From Magnetococcales bacterium (lineage in GTDB: Bacteria; Pseudomonadota; Magnetococcia; Magnetococcales; Magnetaquicoccaceae): a stretch of 55,463 nt of DNA. The translations under genes and the position numbers were made by a program. Shown one piece after another: positions 28,120-38,327 of this stretch. The stretch spans positions 1 to 55,463 of the forward strand of contig JADGBT010000027.1 in assembly GCA_015231375.1 (NCBI GenBank). Reading direction: 5' to 3'. Position 1 is the stretch's first letter, and the number at the start of each line of letters is the position of its first letter. The notes under the pieces were generated by a model that saw only the letters and a list, made by a program, of their open reading frames with translations, was not told the DNA's origin and made no database searches.

Positions 28120-29194
28120 TCTGCTCTACCCCTTAAGTGGCCACTGGTCGGCCTTGAACCTCTTCAAATACATCACGTTCCGGACCATCGGCGCCATCCT
28201 GACCGCCCTGATCCTGTCGTTCGTGGTCGGGCCGTGGATGATCCGCGCCCTGGGGCGGTTGCAGACCCACGGACAACCGATCCGCGCCGATGGTCCCAAA
28301 CGTCATCTGCTGGAAAAAGGCGGCACCCCCACCATGGGTGGCGCCCTGATGCTGCTGGCCATCACGGTCTCGACCGTGCTGTGGGCCAATCTGGCCAATC
28401 CCTTCATCCACATGGTGCTGCTGACCACCCTGGGATTCGGCGCCATCGGCTTTTGGGACGACTACGCCAAGGTGACCAAACGCCATACCCGTGGCGCTCC
28501 GGCCTCGGTGCGTTTTCTGCTCCAGTCCATCATCGCCATCACCGTGGCCCTCTACCTGAAATGGACCCAGCCGGCGCTCTTCGGCTCCCTGGCTCTACCC
28601 ATCCTCAAGGATGTGACCATCGATCTGGGATGGCTCTTTCTGCCTTTCGCCATTCTGGTGATCGTGGGCTCCAGCAACGCCGTCAACCTCACCGACGGCC
28701 TGGACGGGCTGGCCATCGGACCCACCCTGCTCACCGCCGCCAGCTTCATGTTCATCGCCTATCTCACCGGACACGCCAAGTTCGCCAACTACCTGGGCAT
28801 TCCCCATGTGCCGGGAGCCGGGGAACTGACCATCTTCTGCGGGGCCATGGTGGGGGCGGCGTTGGGGTTTTTGTGGTTCAACACCTATCCGGCCCAGGTG
28901 TTCATGGGGGATGTGGGTTCCTTGTCCCTGGGGGCGGCCCTGGGCACCATCGCCATGGCCACCCGCCACGAGATCGTGCTGGCCATCATCGGCGGCATCT
29001 TCGTGCTGGAGACCTTTTCGGTGATCATCCAGGTCGCCTCGTTCAAGCTCATCGGCAAACGGGTTTTCCGCATGGCGCCGATCCATCACCACTTTGAACT
29101 CAAAGGGTGGGCGGAACCCAAAATCATCGTCCGGTTCTGGATCGTCTCCATCATCCTGGCCCTGATCGGACTTTCAACCCTCAAGATACGCTAA
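28109..29194 (+). CDS. mraY: Phospho-MurNAc-pentapeptide transferase (lipid I synthase)
   Basis: 361 residues, integral membrane protein with about 10 helices. It moves phospho-MurNAc-pentapeptide to undecaprenyl phosphate. [15 protein letters not shown], the Mg-binding pair D117/D118 in [19 protein letters not shown] with the nucleophile-region Asp, and the [12 protein letters not shown] histidine motif are all present. The start overlaps murF by 11 nt; murD begins 1 nt after the stop. Confidence 0.96.
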   Translation: MLYNLLYPLSGHWSALNLFKYITFRTIGAILTALILSFVVGPWMIRALGRLQTHGQPIRADGPKRHLLEKGGTPTMGGALMLLAITVSTVLWANLANPFIHMVLLTTLGFGAIGFWDDYAKVTKRHTRGAPASVRFLLQSIIAITVALYLKWTQPALFGSLALPILKDVTIDLGWLFLPFAILVIVGSSNAVNLTDGLDGLAIGPTLLTAASFMFIAYLTGHAKFANYLGIPHVPGAGELTIFCGAMVGAALGFLWFNTYPAQVFMGDVGSLSLGAALGTIAMATRHEIVLAIIGGIFVLETFSVIIQVASFKLIGKRVFRMAPIHHHFELKGWAEPKIIVRFWIVSIILALIGLSTLKIR

Positions 29195-29195
29195 G

Positions 29196-30572
29196 ATGAC
29201 TCCTTCCCCGGCACCGATCGGCATTCTTGGCCTGGGCCGCTCCGGCTGCGCCGCCGCGCGCTTTCTGAGCGCCCGTGGCGTGCCCACCCTGGTCTGGGAC
29301 GCCCGACCCGACGCGACCCTCCCCCTGACCGACCTGCCCCACACGACCCTGCGCAGCGGCCATCCCCTGCCCGCCGACGCGTTCGCCGCCTGCCGGGCCA
29401 TTCTGCTCTCTCCGGGGGTGCCGAGAGCGTTGCCGGAACTGGCCCCGCTGCTGGCAGCGGGCATCCCGATCCTCAACGACGTGGAGTGGCTCCACACCCA
29501 CGTCCGCCAGGAGTGCCCCCAGGCCCACTTCGTCGGCATCACCGGCTCCAACGGCAAATCCACGGTCACCACCTTGATCGGCGAGATGTTGCGCCATCAC
29601 GGCATCGCCACGGCGACAGGCGGCAATCTGGGCATACCGGCCCTGGAGTTGTGGGATCCGGCCATCCGCGCCTACGTGCTGGAACTGTCGTCGTTTCAAT
29701 TGGAAAGCATCGACGCCTTCCACGCGGAAGTGGCCGTCCACCTCAACCTCACCCCGGACCACCTGGACCGCTACCCGGACCTGGAAGGCTATCGTCAGGC
29801 CAAACGGCGTCTGTTCGCGAATTCCCGGCCCGGGGATCGGGTGATCCTCAACGCCGACGATCCGTGGCTGGCCGCAGACCGGGAGGAACTCACCCAACGT
29901 CAGGTGACGGTGATCCCGTTTTCCACCGAGCGGACCATTCCCGGCGGCCTGTACGCCCACGACGGTCAACTGATCGATCACCGCCTGTCCACGCCCGTTC
30001 CGATCCTGCCCCTGGATCAAATCCGCATCCGGGGCATTCACAATCAGGCCAACGCGGCGGCGGCGGCGGCGGCAGCCCTGGAAGCCGGGGCGTCCAGAGC
30101 CACCGTGATCGCGGTGCTGACCAGTTTTCCCGGTCTGCCCCACCGCATGGAACCGGTGCGCCATCTCGACGGAGTGGACTACTTCAACGACTCCAAGGGG
30201 ACCAACGTGGGGGCCACCCTCATGTCCCTGCGCTCCTTCGCGCCTGCGGGGAAATCGGGCGGAGGGGTGGTGCTGATCGCCGGAGGCCGCGACAAGAAAG
30301 GGGATTTCTCCGCCTTGGCCCCGGTGGCCGCCCAGGTGGTCACCGACGCCATCTTGCTGGGAGAATCCGCCCACGACATCGCCCAGGCCCTGCAACACCA
30401 GGGGCCCCGGATTCACCAGGTGGCGGACCTGACCCAGGCAGTGCGTCTGGCCCGCACCCTGGCGACTCCCGGACAGTCGGTGCTACTCTCTCCGGCCTGC
30501 GCCTCCTTCGACATGTTCAAGAACTTCGAGGAGCGCGGCGATCGCTTCCGCGAGGCGGTCCATGAGCTCTAA
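29196..30572 (+). CDS. murD: UDP-MurNAc-L-Ala:D-Glu ligase
   Basis: 458 residues. Adds D-Glu, the second residue of the stem peptide. An N-terminal Rossmann-like motif GILGLGRSGCAAARFL is followed by ATP loop GSNGKST (117-123), ELSSFQLESIDAF, NLTPDHLDRYPDLEGY (with QAKRRLF) and NDSKGTNVGATLMSL in the C-terminal domain. Length is normal. ftsW starts inside its last 11 nt. Confidence 0.95.
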   Translation: MTPSPAPIGILGLGRSGCAAARFLSARGVPTLVWDARPDATLPLTDLPHTTLRSGHPLPADAFAACRAILLSPGVPRALPELAPLLAAGIPILNDVEWLHTHVRQECPQAHFVGITGSNGKSTVTTLIGEMLRHHGIATATGGNLGIPALELWDPAIRAYVLELSSFQLESIDAFHAEVAVHLNLTPDHLDRYPDLEGYRQAKRRLFANSRPGDRVILNADDPWLAADREELTQRQVTVIPFSTERTIPGGLYAHDGQLIDHRLSTPVPILPLDQIRIRGIHNQANAAAAAAAALEAGASRATVIAVLTSFPGLPHRMEPVRHLDGVDYFNDSKGTNVGATLMSLRSFAPAGKSGGGVVLIAGGRDKKGDFSALAPVAAQVVTDAILLGESAHDIAQALQHQGPRIHQVADLTQAVRLARTLATPGQSVLLSPACASFDMFKNFEERGDRFREAVHEL

Positions 30573-31773
30573 ATCCTCCTCTTCCTCCCGTTCCCCCTGG
30601 AACGAAGACGACAAGAACGCCGGTACAGGCTCCATCGATCTGTGGCTGGCCGGAAGCGCTTTCACCCTGCTTCTGATCGGGCTGGTGATGGTCTATTCCG
30701 CCTCCTCCCCCATCGCCTTGCGCAAGTTCGACGACCCCACCCATTACGCGCTGCGCAACGCGATCTTCGCCCTCACCGGGCTGATCGCCATGGCCGGATT
30801 GAGCCGTCTGCCCATTCCCACCATCCGCACCTTGAGCCGCACCGCGTTCTGGGTGGTGATTTTTCTGTTGTTTCTGGTCTTCGTGCCCGGTATCGGCCTG
30901 GAAGGCGGTGGCGCGCGCCGCTGGATCAATCTGCGGGTCTTCACCTTGCAGCCTTCAGAACCGTTCAAAGTGGTGCTCACCCTCTACGTCTCCCATCTGC
31001 TCGCCTTGGAGCCGCAACGGGTGCGCTATTTCAAGGAGGGATTGCTGCCCCTGCTGGGCCTGTTCGGTCTGGGAGCGGCCCTGCTGATGGCTGAACCGGA
31101 CTTCGGAGCCACCCTCATCTGTGGCGTGGTGGTGATGTCGGTGATCTTCATCGCCGGCATGCCCCTCTCCTGGATCGCCGCCGTGGCCGCCGCCGCCATT
31201 CCGCTGGCCGCCGCCGGGGTGATCATGGCCCCCTACCGCTTTCGACGGGTCACCTCCTTCCTGGATCCCTGGGACGACCCCCTCAACAGCGATTTCCAAC
31301 TGGTGCAGTCCCTGCTGTCGTTCGGCAGCGGCGGAGTCATGGGGGCCGGACTGGGGGAAGGACAACAAAAACAGTTCTATCTACCTGAATCCCATACCGA
31401 TTTCATATTCGCGGTCATCGGCGAGGAGCTGGGACTGTTCTGGACCCTGACCATCATCGGCCTGTTCACGCTGCTGGTATGGCGTGCCATGCTCATCGCC
31501 CGCCACACCCAGGATCACTTCGTGCGCCTGAGCACCGTGGGTCTGACCATGCTCATCGCCTCCCAGGCCATCGCCAACATGGCCGTGGTGATGGGACTGC
31601 TTCCTCCCAAAGGCTTGACCCTGCCACTGGTCAGCTACGGCGGATCGTCCATGGTGATCACCCTGTCCTCCATCGGACTGCTGCTGGCCTTCTCCCGCAC
31701 CGTTCCCGCCTCGGCCAGGAACGGCGGCGGCAACGGCAGTGGTGGCAACGCAAGCGCGCGGGAATCCTCATGA
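30562..31773 (+). CDS. ftsW: Septal peptidoglycan glycosyltransferase FtsW (SEDS family)
   Basis: 403 residues, about 10 membrane helices. Polymerises lipid II at the septum with FtsI. A hydrophilic Ser-rich N-terminus (about 30 residues) precedes the first helix. Motifs: GGARRWINL, the catalytic-region AEPDFGATLI, FAVIGEELGLFW and the final GLLPPKGLTLPLVSYGGSSM. The C-tail is Gly/Asn-rich. It overlaps murD at its start and murG at its end (ATGA). Confidence 0.95.
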   Translation: MSSKSSSSSRSPWNEDDKNAGTGSIDLWLAGSAFTLLLIGLVMVYSASSPIALRKFDDPTHYALRNAIFALTGLIAMAGLSRLPIPTIRTLSRTAFWVVIFLLFLVFVPGIGLEGGGARRWINLRVFTLQPSEPFKVVLTLYVSHLLALEPQRVRYFKEGLLPLLGLFGLGAALLMAEPDFGATLICGVVVMSVIFIAGMPLSWIAAVAAAAIPLAAAGVIMAPYRFRRVTSFLDPWDDPLNSDFQLVQSLLSFGSGGVMGAGLGEGQQKQFYLPESHTDFIFAVIGEELGLFWTLTIIGLFTLLVWRAMLIARHTQDHFVRLSTVGLTMLIASQAIANMAVVMGLLPPKGLTLPLVSYGGSSMVITLSSIGLLLAFSRTVPASARNGGGNGSGGNASARESS

Positions 31774-32888
31774 CTCCCGCCGGAAAACGGCTGCTGCTCG
31801 CCGGAGGCGGCACCGGGGGACATCTCTTTCCCGCCCTGGCCGTAGCCGACGCCTGGGAAGCTGGCGGAGGGGAAACCCTGTTTGTCGGCGCCCAGGGAGG
31901 CATGGAGTGCCAGTTGATCCCGGCGCGGGGCAAGCGGCTGATCACGCTGGAAATCGGTCGCCTCAAGGGCAGCGGACCTTTGGACCGGATCCGCACCCTG
32001 GCCGGACTGCCCCTGGCCGTGACGGCGGCCCGACGGGTGGTGCGGGAGTTCGCTCCCCACGCGGTTCTGGGCATGGGGGGCTACGCCTCGGCTCCGGCGG
32101 TGACCGCCGCCCGCCTGATGGGCGTTCCCACGGTACTCCACGAACAAAACGCCATTCCGGGTCTGACCAACCGGCTGCTGGGACGCCTGGCCAACCGGGT
32201 TCTGACCGGATTCGCCCAGGCCACCACCTTTTTCCCCCCTGGCCACGCCCTGGAAACCGGCAATCCGGTGGGCGCCACCTTTGTCCACCCCTTTCCTCCC
32301 CTGACGCCCCCGGCCCCGGAAGAACCGTTCCATCTGCTGATCTTCGGCGGCAGCCAGGGTGCCCACGTCTTCACCGAAGTGGTGCCCGAGGCCATCATCC
32401 GGCTGCACCGGACCACCGGTCTGCGCGTCACCGTGCGCCAGCAGGCCCGCCCGGAGGATCTGGAAACCGTGCGCGCCCGTTACGCCCAGGCCGGGATTCC
32501 GGCGCAGACCGAGCCATTTTTTCAGAACATGGTCAGCGCCTATCGAGAGGCCCATCTGGTGATCGCCCGGGCCGGCGCCTCTTCCATCGCGGAGTTGGCC
32601 GCCACCGGACGCCCGGCCTTGCTGGTTCCCTACCCCTTTGCCGCCGACGACCACCAAAGCGCCAACGCCCGCCCCCTCACCACGGCAGGCGGAGCCTGGA
32701 CCTGTGCGCAAAAAGAGTTTAACGTATCCTGGTTGACCGGCTTTCTGACCGACCGTCTCCAGGATCCGAACGGCCTGATCCAGGCGGGCCACCAGGCCCG
32801 GACCCTGGCCCGTCCCCGGGCCGCAGCCGACATGATCACCGCAATACTGCAACTTCTGGCGCCGCAAGGAACCCGCTCCCATGTATGA
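31770..32888 (+). CDS. murG: UDP-GlcNAc:lipid I GlcNAc transferase
   Basis: 372 residues, GT-B glycosyltransferase at the inner face of the membrane, making lipid II. N-terminal GGGTGGH is at residues 12-18, followed by GMGGYASAPAVTAA, HEQNAIPGLTNRLL, FGGSQGAHVF and IARAGASSIAELAATGRPAL, which shape the UDP-GlcNAc site. The start is the ATG overlapping the ftsW TGA. It overlaps murC by 8 nt. Confidence 0.95.
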   Translation: MTPAGKRLLLAGGGTGGHLFPALAVADAWEAGGGETLFVGAQGGMECQLIPARGKRLITLEIGRLKGSGPLDRIRTLAGLPLAVTAARRVVREFAPHAVLGMGGYASAPAVTAARLMGVPTVLHEQNAIPGLTNRLLGRLANRVLTGFAQATTFFPPGHALETGNPVGATFVHPFPPLTPPAPEEPFHLLIFGGSQGAHVFTEVVPEAIIRLHRTTGLRVTVRQQARPEDLETVRARYAQAGIPAQTEPFFQNMVSAYREAHLVIARAGASSIAELAATGRPALLVPYPFAADDHQSANARPLTTAGGAWTCAQKEFNVSWLTGFLTDRLQDPNGLIQAGHQARTLARPRAAADMITAILQLLAPQGTRSHV

Positions 32889-34281
32889 CAAAATCCGCAA
32901 GTTTCATTTCGTGGGCATTGGCGGCATCGGCATGAGCGGCATCGCCGAAGTTCTGCTCAATCTGGGTTACCAGATCTCCGGCTCGGACATGGCGGAAAAC
33001 GCCTCGGTGAAGCGACTCAAGGAGCTGGGAGCGATCATTCGCGTCGGTCACGCCCCGGAACACGTGCGCGACGCCCATGTGGTGGTGCGCTCCTCGGCCA
33101 TCACCCTGGCCAACCCGGAGATTCAGGAGGCCCGCCGTCTGGGCATTCCCGTGGCCCGCCGGGCCGAAATCCTCGCCGAACTGATGCGCATGAAATACGG
33201 CATCGCCATCGCCGGCACCCACGGCAAGACCACCACCACCTCCATGACCGCCACCTTGCTGGGTGAAGCCGGCATGGATCCCACCGTGGTCAACGGCGGG
33301 GTGGTCAAGGCCTTTGGCAGCAATGCCCGGCTCGGAGGGGGAGATTTTCTGGTCACCGAGGCCGACGAAAGCGACGGGACGTTCCTCAAGCTGTTTCCCA
33401 CCATCGCCGTGGTCACCAACATGGACCCGGAGCATATGGAGTTTTACAAAAACTTCGAGGCGGTGCGACAGGCTTATTTCAATTTCCTGGAAAAGATTCC
33501 CTTCTACGGTCTGGCGGTGCTGTGCCACGACCATCCCCAGGTGGCCGAACTGGCCTTGCGGCTGGAAGAAAAACGCATCGTCACCTACGGCCTGGAGAGC
33601 GGCGCCGATCTGCAAGCCCGCGCCATCCGCTGGGAGCGGGGCCGGACGCGCTTCGAGGTGGTATTCCACGCTCCCGAAGACGGCGGACAGCCCACCGTAT
33701 TGGGGGAGGCGGCCATTCCGGTGCCGGGTCGGCACAATGTGCAAAACGCCCTGGCGGCCATCGCCGTGGCCCGCGAACTGGAAATCCCCTGGGAGTCGAT
33801 CCTCAACGGACTGGAGCGTTACCGGGGAGTGAGACGCCGCTTCGACATTCTGCTGGACACCCCCGAGCGCACCCTCATCGACGACTACGCCCACCACCCC
33901 TCGGAAATCCGCGCCACCCTGGCGGCCGCGCGCGAAGCCTACGGGGAACGGCGACTGGTGGCCATTTTTCAGCCTCACCGTTACAGCCGGGTGCAGGATC
34001 TGTTTCAGGAGTTTCTGGGCTGCTTCACCGACGCCGATCTGGCCCTGGTGGACCAGATCTATCCGGCGGGAGAAACGCCGTTGCCGGGTCTTCTGGCCGG
34101 AGGCGGACAAGCCCCGCTGGTGGAAGGAATCCGGGAGGTCAGCGGCATCGAGACCCAGCCTCTACCCGGTGGCGAACACTGGCGCGAAGCCCTGGAATCC
34201 CTGCTCAAGCCCGGAGATGTCGCCTTGTTCCTGGGGGCCGGGAGCATCAGCCATCGGGCCAGGGATTTCGCGGCCTCCTGA
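32881..34281 (+). CDS. murC: UDP-MurNAc:L-Ala ligase
   Basis: 466 residues. First Mur ligase of the pathway, attaching L-Ala to UDP-MurNAc. N-terminal Rossmann motif FVGIGGIGMSGIAEVL, ATP loop GTHGKTT (112-118), TEADESDGTFLKL, DDYAHHPSEIRATL and FQPHRYSRVQDLF are all typical. The start overlaps murG; murB begins 6 bp after the stop. Confidence 0.96.
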   Translation: MYDKIRKFHFVGIGGIGMSGIAEVLLNLGYQISGSDMAENASVKRLKELGAIIRVGHAPEHVRDAHVVVRSSAITLANPEIQEARRLGIPVARRAEILAELMRMKYGIAIAGTHGKTTTTSMTATLLGEAGMDPTVVNGGVVKAFGSNARLGGGDFLVTEADESDGTFLKLFPTIAVVTNMDPEHMEFYKNFEAVRQAYFNFLEKIPFYGLAVLCHDHPQVAELALRLEEKRIVTYGLESGADLQARAIRWERGRTRFEVVFHAPEDGGQPTVLGEAAIPVPGRHNVQNALAAIAVARELEIPWESILNGLERYRGVRRRFDILLDTPERTLIDDYAHHPSEIRATLAAAREAYGERRLVAIFQPHRYSRVQDLFQEFLGCFTDADLALVDQIYPAGETPLPGLLAGGGQAPLVEGIREVSGIETQPLPGGEHWREALESLLKPGDVALFLGAGSISHRARDFAAS

Positions 34282-34287
34282 CCTGCC

Positions 34288-35208
34288 ATGAACCCCTTCG
34301 CCGCTCTTTCCCTGGCCACGCCCCCCGTGGCGGACGCGCCTTTGGCGGAACGGACCACCTGGCGGATCGGCGGTCCGGCCCGCTGGCTGATCACCCCGTC
34401 GTCGGTGGAGGAACTGTCCGGTCTGCTGGCCCGCTGGCCCGAAGGGGTGGCCCGTTACACCCTGGGAGGAGGCAGCAATCTGCTGATTGCCGATAAAGGG
34501 TTCGCCGGTGCGGTTCTGGATTTGACCCGGAGGCTGAATCGGATTTATACTGTTACCGAACCTCACGACTCTGCCGACGGGGCCTGGGTGCTGCACGCCG
34601 AGGCCGGGGCCACCACCCAGGGTCTGGCCCATTTCGCCCGACGCCTGGGATTGACCGGCGCGGAGTTCATGGCCGGAATTCCGGGCAGCGTGGGCGGGGC
34701 GTTGCGCATGAACGCCGGCGCCTATGGCGGAGAGATCAAGGATCTCCTGATCGAAGCCGAGGTGCTGGACGCCTCCGGCGAACGCCGCGTGTTGAACGCG
34801 GTCGGATTGGGTCTGGGGTATCGACAGTGCGGATGTCCGGGCGACTGGATTTTCACCAGTGCCCGTTTGCGTTTTTTTCCGGACGATCCGGAGCGGGTGC
34901 GGGAGCGGATGCGGGCCTTCAACCAGCGGCGACGCCTCTCCCAGCCTCTGGAGAAACCCAGCGCGGGCAGTGTGTTCAAGAATCCGCCCACAGGAGAGAA
35001 GGCCTGGGCGTTGATCGAGCAGGCGGGATTGCGGGGACTGCGGGTGGGCCAGGCCTGGATTTCGACCCGACACTGCAATTTCTTCCTCAATCTGGGCGGG
35101 GCGAGCGCGGAAGAGATGCGCGCCCTGATCCACACGGCGCAAACCCAGGTGGAACGGCACTCCGGCATCCTGTTGGAACCGGAAGTCAAACTGGTGGGAT
35201 GGGAGTGA
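34288..35208 (+). CDS. murB: UDP-N-acetylenolpyruvoylglucosamine reductase
   Basis: 306 residues, FAD-dependent. Reduces UDP-GlcNAc-enolpyruvate to UDP-MurNAc with NADPH. FAD-binding TTWRIGGPARWLI and LGGGSNLLIAD, then GIPGSVGGALRMNAGAYGGE, the proton-donor region PSAGSVFKNP with the catalytic Ser, and the final Glu in LEPEVKLVGWE. The tyrosine loop of type I enzymes is absent, so it is of the shorter type II. ddlB follows after 13 bp. Confidence 0.95.
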   Translation: MNPFAALSLATPPVADAPLAERTTWRIGGPARWLITPSSVEELSGLLARWPEGVARYTLGGGSNLLIADKGFAGAVLDLTRRLNRIYTVTEPHDSADGAWVLHAEAGATTQGLAHFARRLGLTGAEFMAGIPGSVGGALRMNAGAYGGEIKDLLIEAEVLDASGERRVLNAVGLGLGYRQCGCPGDWIFTSARLRFFPDDPERVRERMRAFNQRRRLSQPLEKPSAGSVFKNPPTGEKAWALIEQAGLRGLRVGQAWISTRHCNFFLNLGGASAEEMRALIHTAQTQVERHSGILLEPEVKLVGWE

Positions 35209-35221
35209 CGAAGAGGTCGCC

Positions 35222-36208
35222 ATGATCGAACAGCTCAAACAAGCCCTGGCCACGGGAAAACGGGTGGCGGTCCTGATGGGTGGCGCCTCGCCGGAACGGG
35301 AGGTGAGCCTGAAAAGCGGCGCGGCCCTGTTGGCGGCCCTGGAGCGTCGCGGCTGGAATCCCTTGTCCATCGATCCGGCGGATGGCCGGGCGCTGGCGTC
35401 CACCCTGATCGAAAACCGGGTGGCGGTGGCGGTACTGGCCCTGCACGGGGCTGGCGGGGAGGATGGCACCATTCAGGGCATGCTGGAGATGTTGGGCATT
35501 CCTTATACCGGTTCGTGTGTGGGCGCGTCGGCTGTGTGCATGAACAAAATCTTGAGCAAGCGACTGTTTCGCGACGCGGGCATTCCTACCCCCCCCTGGG
35601 AGGAGTTGCGCTTTCCCGACAACGATCCGGAAGCGGGCATGGCCCAGCTCACCTTGCCTCTGCCGTGTTTCGTCAAGCCGATGAGCACCGGTTCCAGCGT
35701 GGGCATCAGCCGGGTGGACGATCTGGAAAGCCTGCGGGCCGGACTGCTGCTGGCGGCGCGCGCCAGTGGACCGGGAGAGACGCGGGTGCTGGTGGAACAG
35801 GAAGTCCGGGGCACCGAAGTGACCCTGGCGGTGTTCGACGACACCCCCTTGCCCCTGATCGAGATCCGTCCCGGAGCGGGGTTTTACGACTATCGGGCCA
35901 AATACGCCTCGGGAGGCGCCACCCGTTATCTGATTCCGCCGGAAGGGGTGTCGGAACAGGCCATGCAGCGGGCCACGGAGGCGGGAATGGCCGCCGGTCG
36001 GGTGACCGGATGTCGCGGACTCTACCGGGTGGACCTGATCCTGGACGCCAAACAGACCCCCTGGGTGCTGGAGATCAATACCCTCCCCGGCATGACCGCC
36101 ACCAGTCTGGCTCCCAAGGCGGCTGCCGCGATCGGCTGGTCTTTCGAGGATCTGGCGGAACGGATTCTGGCCAGCGCCGGGTTGGAAACATGTCGCGCGG
36201 ACTTCTGA
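35222..36208 (+). CDS. ddlB: D-alanine:D-alanine ligase
   Basis: 328 residues, ATP-grasp enzyme joining two D-Ala for use by MurF. N-terminal VAVLMGGASPEREVSLKSG, ALHGAGGEDGTIQGML, PCFVKPMSTGSSVGISRV in the ATP-grasp core and the metal-binding end WVLEINTLPGMTATSLAPK. Normal length. A good GAGG-type site lies upstream of the ATG. The ftsQ start lies inside its last 19 nt. Confidence 0.95.
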   Translation: MIEQLKQALATGKRVAVLMGGASPEREVSLKSGAALLAALERRGWNPLSIDPADGRALASTLIENRVAVAVLALHGAGGEDGTIQGMLEMLGIPYTGSCVGASAVCMNKILSKRLFRDAGIPTPPWEELRFPDNDPEAGMAQLTLPLPCFVKPMSTGSSVGISRVDDLESLRAGLLLAARASGPGETRVLVEQEVRGTEVTLAVFDDTPLPLIEIRPGAGFYDYRAKYASGGATRYLIPPEGVSEQAMQRATEAGMAAGRVTGCRGLYRVDLILDAKQTPWVLEINTLPGMTATSLAPKAAAAIGWSFEDLAERILASAGLETCRADF

Positions 36209-36936
36209 CGGTTCTGCTCCTGATGGCGGGTGGCCTGCTGGGTCAGCAGGGATGGGAGGCGGTCAAGCGGACCAACTGGTTTCCGCTCGAAACGATTCAT
36301 ATCCGGGGTCTGGTCAACATTCCCAATCAGGTGGCGATCCAGGTGATGGAAACCCCCAAGGGGACCAATCTGTTGACCATCGACCCGGAAAATATCCGCT
36401 CGAAATTATTATCCCTTCCCTGGATCCACTCGGTGCGGGTAAAACGTCTTTTTCCCTCGACCCTCACGGTCATGCTGTCGGAAAAAAGCGCGGTGGGACT
36501 GGGAAGAAAGGAAGACCGGCTGATGGTGCTGGACGAATACGGCATGCCCATCAAGCCGTATGAAAAAACCGATCCGCTGCTTTTGCCCGTGGTCACGCCG
36601 ACACCCGGCCCCAACCAGGCGGCCCAGATTGTCTGGATCTTGAATCTGCTGGATAAACAGGCATGGATCAAGGACCAAATCTCCGAAGCGATCGGACAAC
36701 CGGGAGGAGGATGGATTCTGTATACGCGCAAAGGCGTCAAACTGTTGCTGTCGAATCGCGCGGAACAGGAACTTAGTCTCTTGCATAGGTTACAGAAACG
36801 TTACAAGATATTGGACCTGCGCATTCGTCAGGTTGAATTGCGTATCGCCAATCGCATCTCGGTGCGACCGGATGCCCATCTGGAACCGCCGTTGCCGGAC
36901 AAGTTCGACCCGCGACGCGTGCAGCCGGCGACGTGA
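36190..36936 (+). CDS. ftsQ: Cell division protein FtsQ
   Basis: 248 residues, bitopic membrane protein that scaffolds FtsL/FtsB. A short N-terminus has one helix (about 4-20, LLTVLLLMAGGLLGQQG). A POTRA domain follows (about 32-102, TIHIRGLVNIPNQVAIQVM to LTVMLSEKSAVG), then the beta domain ending GVKLLLSNRAEQELSLLHRL. The ATG at 36190 overlaps ddlB by 19 nt. The cytoplasmic tail before the helix is very short compared with many FtsQ proteins. Confidence 0.9.
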   Translation: MSRGLLTVLLLMAGGLLGQQGWEAVKRTNWFPLETIHIRGLVNIPNQVAIQVMETPKGTNLLTIDPENIRSKLLSLPWIHSVRVKRLFPSTLTVMLSEKSAVGLGRKEDRLMVLDEYGMPIKPYEKTDPLLLPVVTPTPGPNQAAQIVWILNLLDKQAWIKDQISEAIGQPGGGWILYTRKGVKLLLSNRAEQELSLLHRLQKRYKILDLRIRQVELRIANRISVRPDAHLEPPLPDKFDPRRVQPAT

Positions 36937-37049
36937 GCGAGAACGCATGAGGCACAAAAACGCAAATAATCGCGTATGACGCAAATGGATATCATTCACA
37001 CAGCGGATGCCCGCAGGGGCACGGTTCAACAAACATTTTCGGGTTGATT

Positions 37050-38291
37050 ATGCCCAAACAGGACCAAAACCTGATCGTCGGTCTGGATATTGGCACCACC
37101 AAGATCTGCTGCGTGGTGGCCGATACACAACCGGATGGACGATTGGACATCATCGGCATCGGCACCCACCCATCGCGCGGACTCCGCAAGGGGGTGGTCA
37201 TCGACATCGACTCCACGGTGGAAAGCATTCGCATGGCCGTGGAAGAGGCGGAAATGATGGCCGGGGTGGAAATCAACATGGTCTTCGCCGGAATCGCGGG
37301 AGGACACATCAAAAGCGGGAACTCCAACGGTGTGGTGGCCACCCGCGACGGGGAGGTGACCCAAAGCGATGTGAGCCGGGTGCTGGACGCGGCCCGGGCG
37401 CAGAGCATCCCGATGGACCGGGAGATTCTGCATGTCATTCCCCAGGAGTACATCCTCGACGGCCAGGACGGCATCAAGGAACCCTTGGGCATGCACGGCG
37501 TGCGTCTGGAAGCGCGGGTCCACATCGTCACCGGCGCCGTGGCCTCGGCGCAAAACATCATCAAGTGCGTCAACCGCTGCGGCCTGGATGTGGGCGACAT
37601 CATTCTGGAACAACTGGCCTCCTCGGAGTCCGTGCTGACCGCAGACGAAAAGGAACTGGGGGTCTGTCTGCTGGATATCGGCGGCGGCACCACGGATATC
37701 GCCATCTTTTCGGAAGGCCACATCAAACATACGGCGGTGCTGGCCATCGGCGGGGATCACCTGACCAACGACATCGCCGTGGGACTGCGTACCCCCACCC
37801 GGGAAGCCGAACAGCTCAAACGCAAATACGGCTGCGCCCTGGCCGCCATGGTCAACACCGACGAGACCATCGAGGTGCCCAGCATCGGAGACCGCAAGGC
37901 CCGCGCCCTGACCCGCCACATTCTGGCGGAAATCATCGAACCCCGCGTCGAAGAGCTGTTCACCCTGGTCAACCGGGAGATCGCCCGTTCGGGTTTCGAA
38001 GAGCATATCGCCGCCGGCGTGGTGCTGACCGGAGGCTCCTCGATCACCGACGGCATGGTGGAGCTGGCCGAAGAGGTGTTCAACAAGCCGGTGAGACGCG
38101 GATTCCCGCAAGGGGTGGGCGGATTGACGGATGTGGTCTCCAGTCCGGTCTTCGCCACCGCCGTGGGTCTGGTACAATTCGCCAGTCGCAACGAACGTGA
38201 AATTGGCCGTCGCATGCAGCCGGAACCGGGTGGCACCCCCATCAAGAACGTGTTCCAACGCATGCGGGAATGGTTTGGAGAAATTTTTTAA
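37050..38291 (+). CDS. ftsA: Cell division actin-like protein FtsA
   Basis: 413 residues. Tethers FtsZ to the membrane. Actin-fold ATP motifs are visible: VGLDIGTTKICCVVADTQ at the start, LLDIGGGTTDIAIFSEG near 210 and GVVLTGGSSITDGM near 340. The SHS2-type 1C domain insert lies between. A C-terminal amphipathic helix (KNVFQRMREWFGEIF) is the membrane anchor. The ATG at 37050 was chosen; TTG two codons earlier is the alternative. The 113-bp gap after ftsQ is the largest inside the dcw cluster and could hold a secondary promoter for ftsAZ. Confidence 0.95.
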   Translation: MPKQDQNLIVGLDIGTTKICCVVADTQPDGRLDIIGIGTHPSRGLRKGVVIDIDSTVESIRMAVEEAEMMAGVEINMVFAGIAGGHIKSGNSNGVVATRDGEVTQSDVSRVLDAARAQSIPMDREILHVIPQEYILDGQDGIKEPLGMHGVRLEARVHIVTGAVASAQNIIKCVNRCGLDVGDIILEQLASSESVLTADEKELGVCLLDIGGGTTDIAIFSEGHIKHTAVLAIGGDHLTNDIAVGLRTPTREAEQLKRKYGCALAAMVNTDETIEVPSIGDRKARALTRHILAEIIEPRVEELFTLVNREIARSGFEEHIAAGVVLTGGSSITDGMVELAEEVFNKPVRRGFPQGVGGLTDVVSSPVFATAVGLVQFASRNEREIGRRMQPEPGGTPIKNVFQRMREWFGEIF

Positions 38292-38327
38292 TGAACTGGC
38301 GCGTCACTATCCGGGAAGGGGATCTTC